From: Acidobacteriota bacterium
Lineage (GTDB): Bacteria; Acidobacteriota; Thermoanaerobaculia; Multivoradales; JBCCEF01
Assembly: GCA_039030395.1 (NCBI GenBank)
Contig: JBCCEF010000013.1
Span: 1-64,000, forward strand
Length of the DNA: 64,000 bases
Direction: 5' to 3'
The first letter of the stretch is position 1; the number at the start of each line of letters is the position of its first letter. Below, piece after piece: positions 43,404 through 55,900 of this stretch. Below the pieces are notes generated by a model, which saw only the letters and a program-made list of their open reading frames with translations, was not told the origin of the DNA and ran no database searches. A program made the position numbers and the translations under genes.

Positions 43404-43471
43404 CGTTCCTCCTCGAAGGGGTTCGAGAAGGAAGACGGACCGGCCGATAGAACTTCGCGGGTCGAGCCGTC

Positions 43472-46711
<3,240 letters not shown>

Positions 46712-46871
46712 GGCAAATCCTCCGGCTTGAGTGGTGATCGGCCATGACCGTAGCACGCCCTCGGGGCCGCGGCCAAAGATCGGCGCATGCTAGACTTTTC
46801 GTGGCTTCAACCCGGCAATTTCAAACCACAAACGGGCGTCTCGGCAGGTCGCCCACGAGGACAACGACGCG

Positions 46872-47219
46872 ATGACGACCGAGGCGAAAGTGCAAGTAAC
46901 CGGAGACGTAACCCAGGTCTCCTTCGACGGACCCCTGGTCGCCGGCAACGGGGACGCAGTGCTCCGCGACACCCTTCAGGAACTCACCGAGTCCGGCTGC
47001 CGCAAGGTACTGCTCGACCTGAGCGACGTGCCGCGCCTCGACAGCGCCGGCGTCGGTCAACTGGTGGCGAGCCATCGCCAGGCGACCCAGCGTGGGGTCA
47101 AGGTGAAAGTGGTGGGAGGATCCGGACGGGTCTGGCGGGTGCTGGAGTTGTCGGACATCCTGCCGCTCCTCGACACCTACCCCAGCGAAGCCGAGGCCCT
47201 GGCGGCCTTCGAGGGTTGA
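46872..47219 (+). CDS. STAS-domain anti-sigma factor antagonist-like protein
   Basis: 115 residues with the STAS fold (PF01740): GPLVAGNGDAVLRDTLQEL, KVLLDLSDVPRLDSAGVGQLV, then VKVKVVGGSGRVWRVLELSDI. The Ser in LDSAG is the residue phosphorylated in SpoIIAA-type partner-switching proteins. It would bind an anti-sigma kinase, but none is adjacent. GAGGA precedes the ATG. It lies 4 nt before the MBL-fold gene, so the two share an operon. Confidence 0.88.
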   Translation: MTTEAKVQVTGDVTQVSFDGPLVAGNGDAVLRDTLQELTESGCRKVLLDLSDVPRLDSAGVGQLVASHRQATQRGVKVKVVGGSGRVWRVLELSDILPLLDTYPSEAEALAAFEG

Positions 47220-47223
47220 TGCG

Positions 47224-48648
47224 GTGAGTTCCGACGCCCTGCGCCTAACCTTCCACGGCGCCGCCGGCACCGTGACCGGCTCGAAGCACCTCCTCCAGGT
47301 AGGCGATACGCGGGTTTTGCTCGATGCCGGTTTGTTCCAAGGCCGGAAGCAGCTACGCCTGCGCAACTGGGCCGAGCCCTCCTTCGACCCGGCCTCGGTC
47401 GACCATCTGCTGCTCTCCCACACCCACATCGACCACGTGGGCTATCTGCCGCGGTTGGTCAAGCTCGGCCTTTCGGCACCGGTCTACTGCACGCCGGCGG
47501 CCTACGAGCTGGCCGAGTTGATGCTGATGGACTCGGCCAAGATCCAGGAAGAGGACGCCCGCCACGCCAACCGCAAGGGCTACAGCAAGCACAAGCCGGC
47601 GCTCCCCCTCTACACCCGGGAAGACGCCCAGGCGGCTCTCGACCTGCGCCAGCGCCTCGACTTCGACGAGTGGCTGGAGCTCGGCCCGCTGCGGGCCCGC
47701 TTCTTGAACGCAGGCCACATTCTCGGGTCCGCCTTTATCGAGATCCGGGTGCCGCGCGGCGAGCGAGCCCAGGGCAAGGATGAAGTCCGCATCGTCTACA
47801 GCGGCGACGTGGGCCGCTACGACGCTCCGCTGCACGTCGATCCGGAGCCCTGTCCGCCGTGCGACGTGCTGATCATGGAGTCCACCTACGGCGACCGCCT
47901 GCACACCAGCACCTCGATCCTCAAACAGATCGAAACCCCCTTCCGGGAGACCCTCGCCGGCGGCGGCACGATCCTCATTCCGGCCTTCGCCGTCGGTCGC
48001 TCGCAGCAGATCACCCTGGTGCTGCGCCGCTTGATGAAGGCCGGGCGGCTGCCGGAAGTTCCCATCCACATCGACAGCCCGATGGCGATCAAGGCAACCT
48101 CCATCTACAGCAGCCATCTCAACGCCGACAACGTGGACGCCGACGTGTTCGAAGACGGTCGCCTCCGCCTGTTCCCGGAGGACGTTCACTTCCACCGCAG
48201 CACCGACGAATCCAAGGACCTGAACCGCCTGGACGGGCCGCGCATCATCGTCTCCGCCAGCGGCATGCTCACCGGCGGTCGCGTGCTGCACCACGTCAAG
48301 CGCCTGGCCGGGGATCCCAAAAACCTCATCACCCTGGTGGGCTATCAGGCCCACGGCACCCGAGCCCGGGCGCTAGTGGAAGGGCACCGGGCGGTGCGCA
48401 TCCACGGATCGCAGGTACCGGTGCGCTGTCCGGTGCTGTCGCTCCACGGCATGTCCGGCCACGCCGACCGCGACGGCCTGCTGAAGTGGGCCGACGGCGG
48501 TGAGCACCCACCGGCGTTGGTTTTCCTGGTCCACGGGGACCCGGGACCGGCCGCGGCCCTGGCCCGTAAGATGCGCGAGGAGACCTCCGCCCGCACCATC
48601 ACGCCGAGCCTCGACGAGACCTTCGATCTCACCGAGTTGCTCTCCTAG
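47224..48648 (+). CDS. MBL-fold beta-CASP RNase (CPSF73/KseA-like exonuclease)
   Basis: 474 residues, GTG start. Metallo-beta-lactamase motif 2 SHTHIDHVGYLPRL, GHILGSAFIEI, YSGDVGRYDAPLHVDPEP and MESTYGDRLH give the two-zinc site. The beta-CASP part includes IVSASGMLTGGRVLHH and TLVGYQAHGTRARAL, and the last His is in SLHGMSGHADRDGLLKW. Members cut or trim RNA; bacterial relatives without KH domains are common and mostly uncharacterised. It is cytoplasmic and co-transcribed with the STAS gene. Confidence 0.92.
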   Translation: MSSDALRLTFHGAAGTVTGSKHLLQVGDTRVLLDAGLFQGRKQLRLRNWAEPSFDPASVDHLLLSHTHIDHVGYLPRLVKLGLSAPVYCTPAAYELAELMLMDSAKIQEEDARHANRKGYSKHKPALPLYTREDAQAALDLRQRLDFDEWLELGPLRARFLNAGHILGSAFIEIRVPRGERAQGKDEVRIVYSGDVGRYDAPLHVDPEPCPPCDVLIMESTYGDRLHTSTSILKQIETPFRETLAGGGTILIPAFAVGRSQQITLVLRRLMKAGRLPEVPIHIDSPMAIKATSIYSSHLNADNVDADVFEDGRLRLFPEDVHFHRSTDESKDLNRLDGPRIIVSASGMLTGGRVLHHVKRLAGDPKNLITLVGYQAHGTRARALVEGHRAVRIHGSQVPVRCPVLSLHGMSGHADRDGLLKWADGGEHPPALVFLVHGDPGPAAALARKMREETSARTITPSLDETFDLTELLS

Positions 48649-48667
48649 GCTCACGCGTCGGCACGCG

Positions 48668-48696
48668 TTGCGCTTTTCATTTCAATGATTTAGACT
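48668..48696 (+). promoter_or_regulatory. candidate dodecin promoter
   Basis: TTGCGC (48668-48673), a 17-nt spacer and TAGACT (48691-48696) lie about 95 nt before the dodecin ATG. A small hairpin, ACGCGT-CGGC-ACGCGT (48653-48668), ends at the -35 box and may terminate the upstream operon. Confidence 0.35.
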
Positions 48697-48791
48697 GCTC
48701 TCGCAGGGGCATCGCGGGGCCGCCGTCAGGCCTTGCTCGCGCCCACCCATGCTCCATTCACGATTTCAACGAAAAATACGAGGAGATTCCT

Positions 48792-48995
48792 ATGAGCGTT
48801 GCCAAAGTCAGTGAGATTTCCGCCACCTCCACCGTCAGCTTCCAGGACGCCATCGAGCAAGGCATCGCCCGCGCTTCCAAAACCCTGAAGAACGTCAGCG
48901 GTGCCTGGATCAACGAACAGAAGGTCGAGATTCGGGACGGCCAGATCACCGGCTACCGGGTGTTCATGAAGGTGTCCTTCGTGCTCGAGGACTAG
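48792..48995 (+). CDS. dodecin
   Basis: 67 residues, the normal length of dodecins (PF07311), hollow dodecamers that bind flavins between paired Trp side chains. The sequence SFQDAIEQGIARASKTLKNVSGAWINEQKVEI carries the family core, with the flavin-stacking Trp in GAWINEQK, and ends in YRVFMKVSFVLED. GAGGAG lies 6 nt before the ATG. The final GAC-TAG is the start of the multi-hairpin repeat copy B. It probably stores or buffers riboflavin/FMN. Confidence 0.95.
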   Translation: MSVAKVSEISATSTVSFQDAIEQGIARASKTLKNVSGAWINEQKVEIRDGQITGYRVFMKVSFVLED

Positions 48996-49170
48996 CAGAG
49001 TGCTGAAATGGGCTTCGCCCAATTTTTTCAGCGACTCTGCTAGTTGTTTCCTTGAGGGGGCTAGGCGCCCCCTCGCCTGAAGAGACTTTCAGGCTCACCC
49101 CATCCTCGGCGGCTCCGCCGCCGTCTCGTTCGGCGGCGCCCAGCCGTTCGGACTCGGAGCTAACTGCCGA
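48990..49170 (+). repeat. multi-hairpin repeat element, copy B
   Basis: Homologue of the element at 10191. It starts with GACTAGCAG, which supplies the last codon and stop of dodecin. Hairpin 1 pairs 48991-49008 with 49026-49044 (one bulged G). Hairpin 2 is the identical 20-mer AGGGGGCTAGGCGCCCCCTC (49055-49074). Hairpin 3 (49075-49094) pairs GCCTGAA with TTCAGGC. CACCCCATCCTC and hairpin 4, GGCGGC-TCC-GCCGCC (49108-49122), follow. Similarity to copy A fades near 49170. Stem sequences differ from copy A on both arms together. Confidence 0.8.
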
Positions 49171-49229
49171 AAGGGTTCTGCGTGCCCGTTCCGCAGCCGC
49201 GCAGATCGACCCCGGGGGTGTTCGCCCGC

Positions 49230-49547
49230 TCAGCAGGTGTGGGAATTCGAACCCTGCTCGCACTCGCCGCTCGCCAGCCCTCCCTCGTCGTTGCAGATCC
49301 TCTCCGCCACCTTGCAACAGTCCTCGAAGGTCGGCTCGGCGCAGAAGAGAAGTCCGCCATCGGTGCCGTCTTCGCACTCCACCTCGCAGCGGATTCCGGC
49401 TGGCTGCCAGGGAGTCGATTCGTGTGGCCCGGCGGGCGTATAGCTGGGTTCCCGGGCGTCCGCTTCGGTCTGGTTCAAGGGCAGCAGGACCAGGGCTAGA
49501 AGCGCTACAGCGCAAAAGGCCACAACGGTCAGGGCGAGCTTTTTCAT
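49230..49547 (-). CDS. small secreted Cys-rich protein
   Basis: 105 residues. The ATG at 49547 is preferred to the frame's longer start because GGAGGA lies just upstream and a signal peptide follows directly (MKKLALTVVAFCAVALLALV). The mature part has eight Cys (RCEVEC, FC, DCC, IC, EC, TC) in acidic surroundings, suited to four disulfides. I do not recognise the family. It resembles the protein at 29716 in design but not clearly in sequence. It is divergent from the MMPL gene. Confidence 0.75.
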   Translation of the reverse strand: MKKLALTVVAFCAVALLALVLLPLNQTEADAREPSYTPAGPHESTPWQPAGIRCEVECEDGTDGGLLFCAEPTFEDCCKVAERICNDEGGLASGECEQGSNSHTC

Positions 49548-49675
49548 GGCATTCCTCCGGATAGGCGTTCCGCGACCACCGCGCAACACGGTCTACCCGA
49601 AGTAGCGTGATCGCCGCCTGGACTCAATAGGGCGCAACACCGGCGGCGGTCTACGGAGACCGGTACAATCCGCCC

Positions 49676-51826
49676 ATGTTCGGAGCCTTCCCCGTGCCTA
49701 GTCCCTCTGGACGTCCTGTGCCGGCCCAACGCACCACCCTCTGGCTGGTCCTGGGAACAGCGGCGCTCCTCGCCTTCACCCTGTTTTTCGTCGATCTCAA
49801 GCCGCGCGTTGAAGGCGATTTCTTCTTCGCCACGGACGATCCTCAACTCGCCACCGCCGGGCGCATCGCCGAACTTTTTCCGGCCGGCGATCAGGTCCTC
49901 ATCCGCACCGTCGGCTCCGTCGAGAACGCCGAACACCTGGAACGTATCGAGGCGCTGAGCGAAGAACTGGCGGGGCTCGCCGGAGTCACCGGCGTGCGCA
50001 GCCTCAGCCGCGGGCCGCGGGCACCCGAGGCGGTGGCCGACAGCCCGTTCTGGAGCCGACTCCTCACCCCCGGTGGCCCCGGTGCCAGCCTGCTGGTGGT
50101 CTCCCTCGACTCCCCCGGCAGCGCTCTCGTGACCCGCATCGAAGAGGCGGTAAGGGGTTTTCGCAGTGAGGGAATGGAGGCCGAGATCTCCGGCGTGCCC
50201 TATGTCGTCGAGCAGGTCCGGCGGGCGCTGCTGCGCGATCTGGCGGTGTTCAGCAGCGCCGCGCTGCTGCTCTTCGCGGCCCTCCTCGGATGGCTCTTCC
50301 GTTCCTTGCGGCGCCTCGCCGGCACCCTCACCGCCTGCACCGCCGCCTGTGCCGGAACCCTGCTCATCCTGCGCGCAGCGGCGGTACCCATCGGCCTCCT
50401 GACCGCCAACCTGGTGACCCTGGTCTTCGTGCTGACCCTGTCGCACAGCATCTTCCTCAATGCCCGCTGGGCAACCCTGGCGAACCAGGGGCGCTCGCCG
50501 CAGGAGGCCGCGGCCGAGGCGCGTCGCTCCGTCTTCGGCGCTTCCTTCTGGTGCATGATCACCACCCTGCTGGGGTTCTTGAGCTTGCTCACCGCTTCCG
50601 CCAAGCCGCTCCAGGAGCTGGGCCTCGCCGGCGCGGTGGGAGCGACCCTGGCGATCGCGGCGGCCTACCTGATCTTTCCGCCCTTCCTGGCGGCCGCCGC
50701 GCCACCGAGACAAGCGCCCGAAGGAAATTTCGCACGCCGAAGGATCCGCCCGCGGTCGTGGCTCGCCGCCGCCGCGGTGATCGTCCTGTGTCTTGGGCTG
50801 GGTCTGGGCGTGCCGCGGCTGGCGACGGATCCCCCGCTGCTCTCCTACTTCCAGCAGGGATCTCCGCTGCGAGACGGTCTCGAAGCGATCGACCGGGACG
50901 GCGGGTCGAGTCCTCTTTCGATCGTCGTCACGCTGCCGGAGGGCAGCGAAGATCCCCGCCTCGACACGGACCTCGCCATGGCGCGACTGATCGCCGCCCA
51001 GCAAGCGTTGGAAAAGGATCCGGCGGTCGGATCGGTCTTGTCAGCAGCGCCCCTCCTGGCCGAAGCGCGCCTCACCTCGCCCTTCGCCGCCCTGCTGCCG
51101 CCGAAGGCCTTGCTGGACCTGTTGTCGACCGATTCCTACGAGCGCGTCGCTCTCTCCTTTCTGACGGCGGAGCGGGAGCGTGGCCTGTTCTTTCTCCGCA
51201 TGCGAGAGAGCGAGCGCGAAGAGGAGCGACGGGCGGTGATCGATCGGCTCACCGAGAGGGTGCGCGGGGCAGAGCTCGAGCCGATCCTGGTCGGCGGCCT
51301 CTACGACCTACAGGCACAGCTCTCGACGCTGGTGCGGTCGAGCCTTCTGCGCTCCCTGTTGGTGCTGTTCGGACTCTTCTCAGTCATCGCCTGGGCGGTG
51401 TCTCGCAACCTGCGCACCACCCTCGCGATGGCCGCCAGCCTGCCCCTCGTGCCGCTGGCGGTGGTCGGCGCCTTCGGTTGGCTGGGGTTGCCCTTCGACA
51501 TCATCTCCTCGACGGCCCCCACCGTCGCCCTCGGCCTGGGGGTGGACTCGCTGATTCACCTGGCCGCGGCGGCGCGGCGCTCCGCCATGTCCGATGCGCC
51601 CTGGATCGAAGCCCTCCGAGGCACCGGCCCGGCGATCCTCGGCGCGGCTCTGGTGGTCGCTACCGGCTTCACCATCTTCCTCGCGTCGAGCTTCCCGCCC
51701 ACCCAGCGCTTCGGCAGCGCCGTCGTCCTCGGCACCCTGGTGGCGGCAGCGGTGGCCCTGTGGGTGCTGCCGCGCTTGGCGGTTCCCCTTTCTTCTCGCC
51801 GGCGCCGGCCCACGGGGGCGCGTTGA
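49676..51826 (+). CDS. RND-superfamily MMPL-type membrane transporter
   Basis: 716 residues with about 12 membrane helices in two blocks of six, each preceded by a large periplasmic loop (about 45-170 and 375-530), the RND/MMPL pattern (PF03176). The first helix is FTLFFVDLKPRVEGDFFF at its end. Helix 4 regions with LTLSHSIFLNARW and LGLGVDSLIHLAAAAR match the SSD-like motif that carries proton-relay residues. Such proteins move lipids or hydrophobic compounds. It lies 1 nt before the ECF sigma gene, so the sigma factor may be cotranscribed. Confidence 0.88.
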   Translation: MFGAFPVPSPSGRPVPAQRTTLWLVLGTAALLAFTLFFVDLKPRVEGDFFFATDDPQLATAGRIAELFPAGDQVLIRTVGSVENAEHLERIEALSEELAGLAGVTGVRSLSRGPRAPEAVADSPFWSRLLTPGGPGASLLVVSLDSPGSALVTRIEEAVRGFRSEGMEAEISGVPYVVEQVRRALLRDLAVFSSAALLLFAALLGWLFRSLRRLAGTLTACTAACAGTLLILRAAAVPIGLLTANLVTLVFVLTLSHSIFLNARWATLANQGRSPQEAAAEARRSVFGASFWCMITTLLGFLSLLTASAKPLQELGLAGAVGATLAIAAAYLIFPPFLAAAAPPRQAPEGNFARRRIRPRSWLAAAAVIVLCLGLGLGVPRLATDPPLLSYFQQGSPLRDGLEAIDRDGGSSPLSIVVTLPEGSEDPRLDTDLAMARLIAAQQALEKDPAVGSVLSAAPLLAEARLTSPFAALLPPKALLDLLSTDSYERVALSFLTAERERGLFFLRMRESEREEERRAVIDRLTERVRGAELEPILVGGLYDLQAQLSTLVRSSLLRSLLVLFGLFSVIAWAVSRNLRTTLAMAASLPLVPLAVVGAFGWLGLPFDIISSTAPTVALGLGVDSLIHLAAAARRSAMSDAPWIEALRGTGPAILGAALVVATGFTIFLASSFPPTQRFGSAVVLGTLVAAAVALWVLPRLAVPLSSRRRRPTGAR

Positions 51827-51827
51827 G

Positions 51828-52415
51828 ATGGAAACCGATTCCGATCTGACCGAGTTGCTTCGACAGTGGAGCGGCGGTGACCGGCAGGCGGCACAGGAGG
51901 CCTTTCCGCAGATCTACCAGGAGCTTCGCCGCCTTGCGCGGTCCGTCTTTCGGCGGGAGCGGTCCGATCACACGCTGCAGGCGACGGCGATCGTTCACGA
52001 GGCCTATATCCAACTCGTCGAGCAGGGCGGAATCGTGTGGCGCAGCCGCTCTCACTTCGTCGGGCTGGCGGCCCACGTGATGCGTAGAATCCTGGTGGAC
52101 CATGCGCGCCAACGCGGCCGACTGAAAAGGGGTGGGCAGGCGATGCGGGTGACCCTCGCCGAAGCCCAGGTGCTCGGCATGCCCTCCGCACCGGATGTGA
52201 TCGCCGTCGATGACGCTCTGACCAGCCTTGCGCGGATCGACCCACGCAAGGCCTCGATCGTCGAACTACGCTTCTTCGGCGGCCTCACCGCCGACGAGTC
52301 CGCTCAGCTACTCGGCGTCTCCTCGGCCACCATCAACCGCGAATGGCGGAAGGCGAGGGCCTGGCTCTTTCGCGAAATCCGGCGACCCTCCCCCGGTGGC
52401 CTAACGGAATCCTAG
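51828..52415 (+). CDS. ECF sigma factor (TIGR02999 type)
   Basis: 195 residues. Region 2 reads YQELRRLARSVFRRERSDHTLQATAIVHEAYIQL, and region 4 is a helix-turn-helix, LSARIDPRKASIVELRFFGG followed by TADESAQLLGVSSATINREW (first word approximate). The HTLQATAIVHEAY motif is typical of TIGR02999 (Sig-70_X6), abundant in Acidobacteriota and Planctomycetes. No anti-sigma gene is adjacent, so control may act at transcription or by protein kinases, as suggested for this group. The ATG at 51828 overlaps nothing and follows the MMPL stop directly. Confidence 0.9.
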   Translation: METDSDLTELLRQWSGGDRQAAQEAFPQIYQELRRLARSVFRRERSDHTLQATAIVHEAYIQLVEQGGIVWRSRSHFVGLAAHVMRRILVDHARQRGRLKRGGQAMRVTLAEAQVLGMPSAPDVIAVDDALTSLARIDPRKASIVELRFFGGLTADESAQLLGVSSATINREWRKARAWLFREIRRPSPGGLTES

Positions 52416-52855
52416 TTAGCGGACCTCTCGAACACGTTGCCGCCAAGGTCTACAAAAGTCGCGTTGCCGCTGCGATGTCTGTCTCCGACGAAGGTGCTCT
52501 CCGTCGCGCGCACCGCGGCGTTGCCCGTCAGGTGAAGGGCGGCTACACCGGCTTCGATGACGCTGTCGACGATTTCGACTTCACCGTTGCCGGAGACCTT
52601 CACCACCACCGAGCCCGCCGCAATGGTGCTGAAGCGAATCACCGCAACGCAGCATGCCCCCGATACCGACCAACGTTCCTTCGATCACCGCACCGGCCAG
52701 CGCTGCGGCCTCGTCGGTTTTGATGGCAACCCGACCATCGGGCGTCACCTCCACCTTCGAACCACCCACCGGATGGTGGCCTGCGCAAGGGAATCTACCA
52801 GCGCCGCGACGGCGGCCAGGGTGAAGATCCTAGGACTCCAATCAGGCATCGCCAT
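52412..52855 (-). pseudogene. frameshifted gene for a small secreted beta-helix-like protein
   Basis: Three minus-strand frames join to one plausible protein. Frame 1 starts at ATG 52855 after GGGAGGG with a signal-like MAMPDWSPRIFTLAAVAALV. The sequence continues in a second frame (GGSKVEVTPDGRVAIKTDEA...IEGTLVGIGG) and in a third (ACCVAVIRFSTIAAGSVVVK...VEIVDSVIEAG...HLTGNAAVRATESTFVG...NVFERSAN, stop at 52412). Each junction needs only a 1-nt change, near 52770 and 52660. The repeated short V/I-rich strands suggest a beta-helix or adhesin-like fold. It is either a recently broken gene or two sequencing errors. It overlaps the sigma factor stop and fills most of the 52416-52959 gap. Confidence 0.65.
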
Positions 52856-52867
52856 TTTCGAACCCTC

Positions 52868-52911
52868 CCGGGGTAGGGCCGCCCACGCTGAAGTGGGCGG
52901 CCCTACCCCGG
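52868..52911. repeat. perfect 19-bp palindrome with 6-nt loop
   Basis: CCGGGGTAGGGCCGCCCAC, the loop GCTGAA and the exact reverse complement form one of the most stable hairpins in the window. It lies in the leader of the frameshifted gene, and its base touches that gene's GGGAGGG ribosome-binding site (52863-52869). The GTAGGG-CGCCC-type sequence resembles dispersed intergenic palindromes of other bacteria. Confidence 0.75.
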
Positions 52912-52959
52912 AATGCGCCTTCCGGTCAGCAGAATGGGTCACCTCCTAGCCATCAGGAC

Positions 52960-55900
52960 TCATCGCGGTTCAAAGGTGAGGATCAAGGACGGCGCGTAGA
53001 TCGAAGATTCGTCGCTCGAGAAGCCGAGGGCGTGCTGATCGGTGGAGGTGGTCAGACCGAAGGTCAGCACATCACCGCCCTCGATCTCGGCGCCGGTCAC
53101 GTCGATTTCATGCCATTGACCACCGGCGAGGGCTCCCGTCGCCCCCAGGAATTGAAGCCCCAATGCGTTCTGATCCCAGTTTTCCCAGGTCACGCCCGCC
53201 TCGGTCCACTGGGTTCCGTCCACCCGGTAGAGGCGCGCCTCCGGCACGAAGGTCTTGACTCGCATTCGCAGGGTCGCCGAGGTGACGGAGCCCGTCAGGC
53301 CGGCGGGGCGGAATTCCAGGAAGGCGAATTTGCCCTGATCGCTGCCCCCGGCGCGGATACCGAGAACAGGTTCGGCACCGAAATTGGCGTTCGGGGCAGC
53401 CTGTGAGGTCCAGGAGTCGGCGATCGGTTGAAAGGTCCGGGCCTGACCGCTGCCGGTGGTGACCGTCAATACCGGACGCGAAGCCGAGGCCGGCGCCTCG
53501 CGGCTCCAGAATTCGACTCCCTCGCTGTCGGCGGTAAAGGAAGCGATACCGAAGGTCACCGAGCCGTTGCCGGGAACCGCCGAGGTGACGTCGAAGTCCG
53601 CGGCGAACGAGAGATTCTGCAGGGTGTCCACCTCCGTCAGAACCAGGCCATTGCGATCCCAGTTGTCCCAGTTGACCGATCCTTCGCTCCACTGCGTATT
53701 GCGCACCCGGTAGAGCGCGGCTCCCGGAATCGCTGGCCCCAGGGATCGCAGCCGAAGGCGAGCGTCGAGCACCTCACCGACGCTCGCCGGCACGACAAAC
53801 TTGAGGAACGAATGACGGGTACGGCCACTCTGCCCGCCGCGGATGTAGAAACTACCCGCGGCGCCGAAATTCCGATACCGGTCGGCACGGTCAACGAAGG
53901 AGTCGTCCACCGCCGGCAGATTCATGGTGGTGGTGGCGATCCCGCGAGACCCGCGGTCCGGCAGGCTGAAGCCGCTGATGCCGGTTTCGTTCCGAGCACG
54001 GACCCAGTAGTGATAGACCTGTCCCGGACTGGCGCTGAAGTCGCCAAAGACTGTCCCGATATGGCCAAATCCAATGCGTTTCGCCCCACGAACATCGCTA
54101 CCCGTATGGCGCCAAATCTCGTAGTCGATGGCTCCCGGCGAAGCGTTCCAGGTCACCCGAACCCGATCCGTGAAGGTGCCGTCGCTGGCGCCGACCGCGG
54201 TCGGCGCCGGCGGCGCAGAGACACAGGTGAGTGCCTTGGGGGAGCCCTGTAGCGCTGACAGAGCTCCGGTCGGCGTGCCGTTGGAGTTGAGATCGCGGGC
54301 GTAGGCCCAGACCACCTCGGGCTGGCCGGTGAAGAATGCCGAGGGTGTCGGCAGGCTGAAGCCGTGGGCTCCGACGTCCGGCCGGAGCTTGTCGGCGAGG
54401 ACACTGGCGGCCAACACCCCTCCGGCGCCCAGGCGGCCACGGTAGATATCGACCTGAACCGGCGCCGCCGTATCCGAGTCGCGGGCCCAACCACTGAGGG
54501 TCGTGCACGATGAGGAACCTGCGAGGAAGCCCTCGGCCCCATGGCGCACGAGGGTCAGCGCCACTCCGGCTTGGGGCCGCCAGGCCGAATTCGGCGGCCG
54601 AGGCACGGTCGACACTCCACCACCGGTGACGGTGCCCGAAGCCAGGACCGTTGCCGCTCTTCTGACGTCATACCAGACATAGTCGTAGTTCCCCTCCGGG
54701 AGTTGGATCTGCACCGCCGGACCGCTCGCCGATCCCGCCGCGTCCCAGAAGTAGACGAGATACTGGGAGCCCGGGTCGGCCAGCACTTGCCAGTTGCCCG
54801 GCGTGGGTCCCGCTTGCACCAGCGAGTCGTATTCTTGGAGCGCCCCATCGACGGGCGACATCTCCCAGAACCGCAAGCTCTCGGCAATTCTCCTCAGGGC
54901 CCGCGCGCGTTCCGCCGCCGCCCGCCAGGCGTTGCTGCCGATGTGCTGAGGCACGTCCTCATAGAAGGAGTAGTACCCCCCGGCAGTCAGCATCGCCCAG
55001 GCGGCGCGGGTCTCCTGATCGAGCAGGGCGCTATTGAGCGAACCATCGTCGTTGAAATAGCGCCCCCCCTCATTGAGCCACAGCAGTTTGTCCGAACCCT
55101 GGAGATTCACCGGAGAAGAGTTCGGGTCGGCACCTCGCAGCAGGTCCGAGATTCGGTTCGGGCTGTAGTTGTAGAAGTGGAAGTTGAGCGCATCCACTCC
55201 CGGGTAGGAGGCATAGTGAACGGCGCCGGTGGTGTTGGCTCCCGAAGCCTGCTGCGCGTGAACGGTCACCAGATTCGAGGTCTGGGCGTCGACCCGATCG
55301 ATCCAGTTTCTTTGCCAGGCGATCTCCATCGCCCCGTTCGCGTCCGCGCCCCGGCTCCTGAGCAGGGGGAATTCATTGCAGATCTCGAAGAAGACGTTGG
55401 AGTAGCCGCCGAGCTCGTCGATTGCCTTGGTCACCAGCTCCCGCTGATAGTCGCGCAGGGACTTGCCGGAATGGGAAGTCCCGACGTGATCCAAATGGAA
55501 GAACTCCGGAATCAGCGTCCCCCGAGAGTTCGGCTCGAAGACGCCGTTGAGATTCTGCGTCTCGTTCCAGGCATTCGGACCCCAACCGGGCAGTCCCACC
55601 CAGTGGTTGGCCCGGCCCAGGTGGGTGGGAGCGAAGAGGGTGACCTCGACGAGGATGTCCGGTTGCGCCGCCTCGACCAGCGCTCTCATGCGCGACCAGA
55701 AGGCAGGGTCCCACTGTTCGAGATCCATCTTGCCGCCGACGACCCTCCACGGATACAGGAGGCGGTCGTCGTAGTAGTTGTAGAGCCAGATCCTCAGCTT
55801 GTTGACATCGTAGGCGCGAAGCTGGCCGAGCTTCGCCCCGAGATCGATGCTCGGATCGGCGGCGAACTGCTGTGAGTCCCAACCGACGACGTAGCGGTAC

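Noticed and set aside
54541-55875. 444-codon plus-strand frame opposite the glycoside hydrolase
   Set aside because: No family features; antisense of a well-supported gene.
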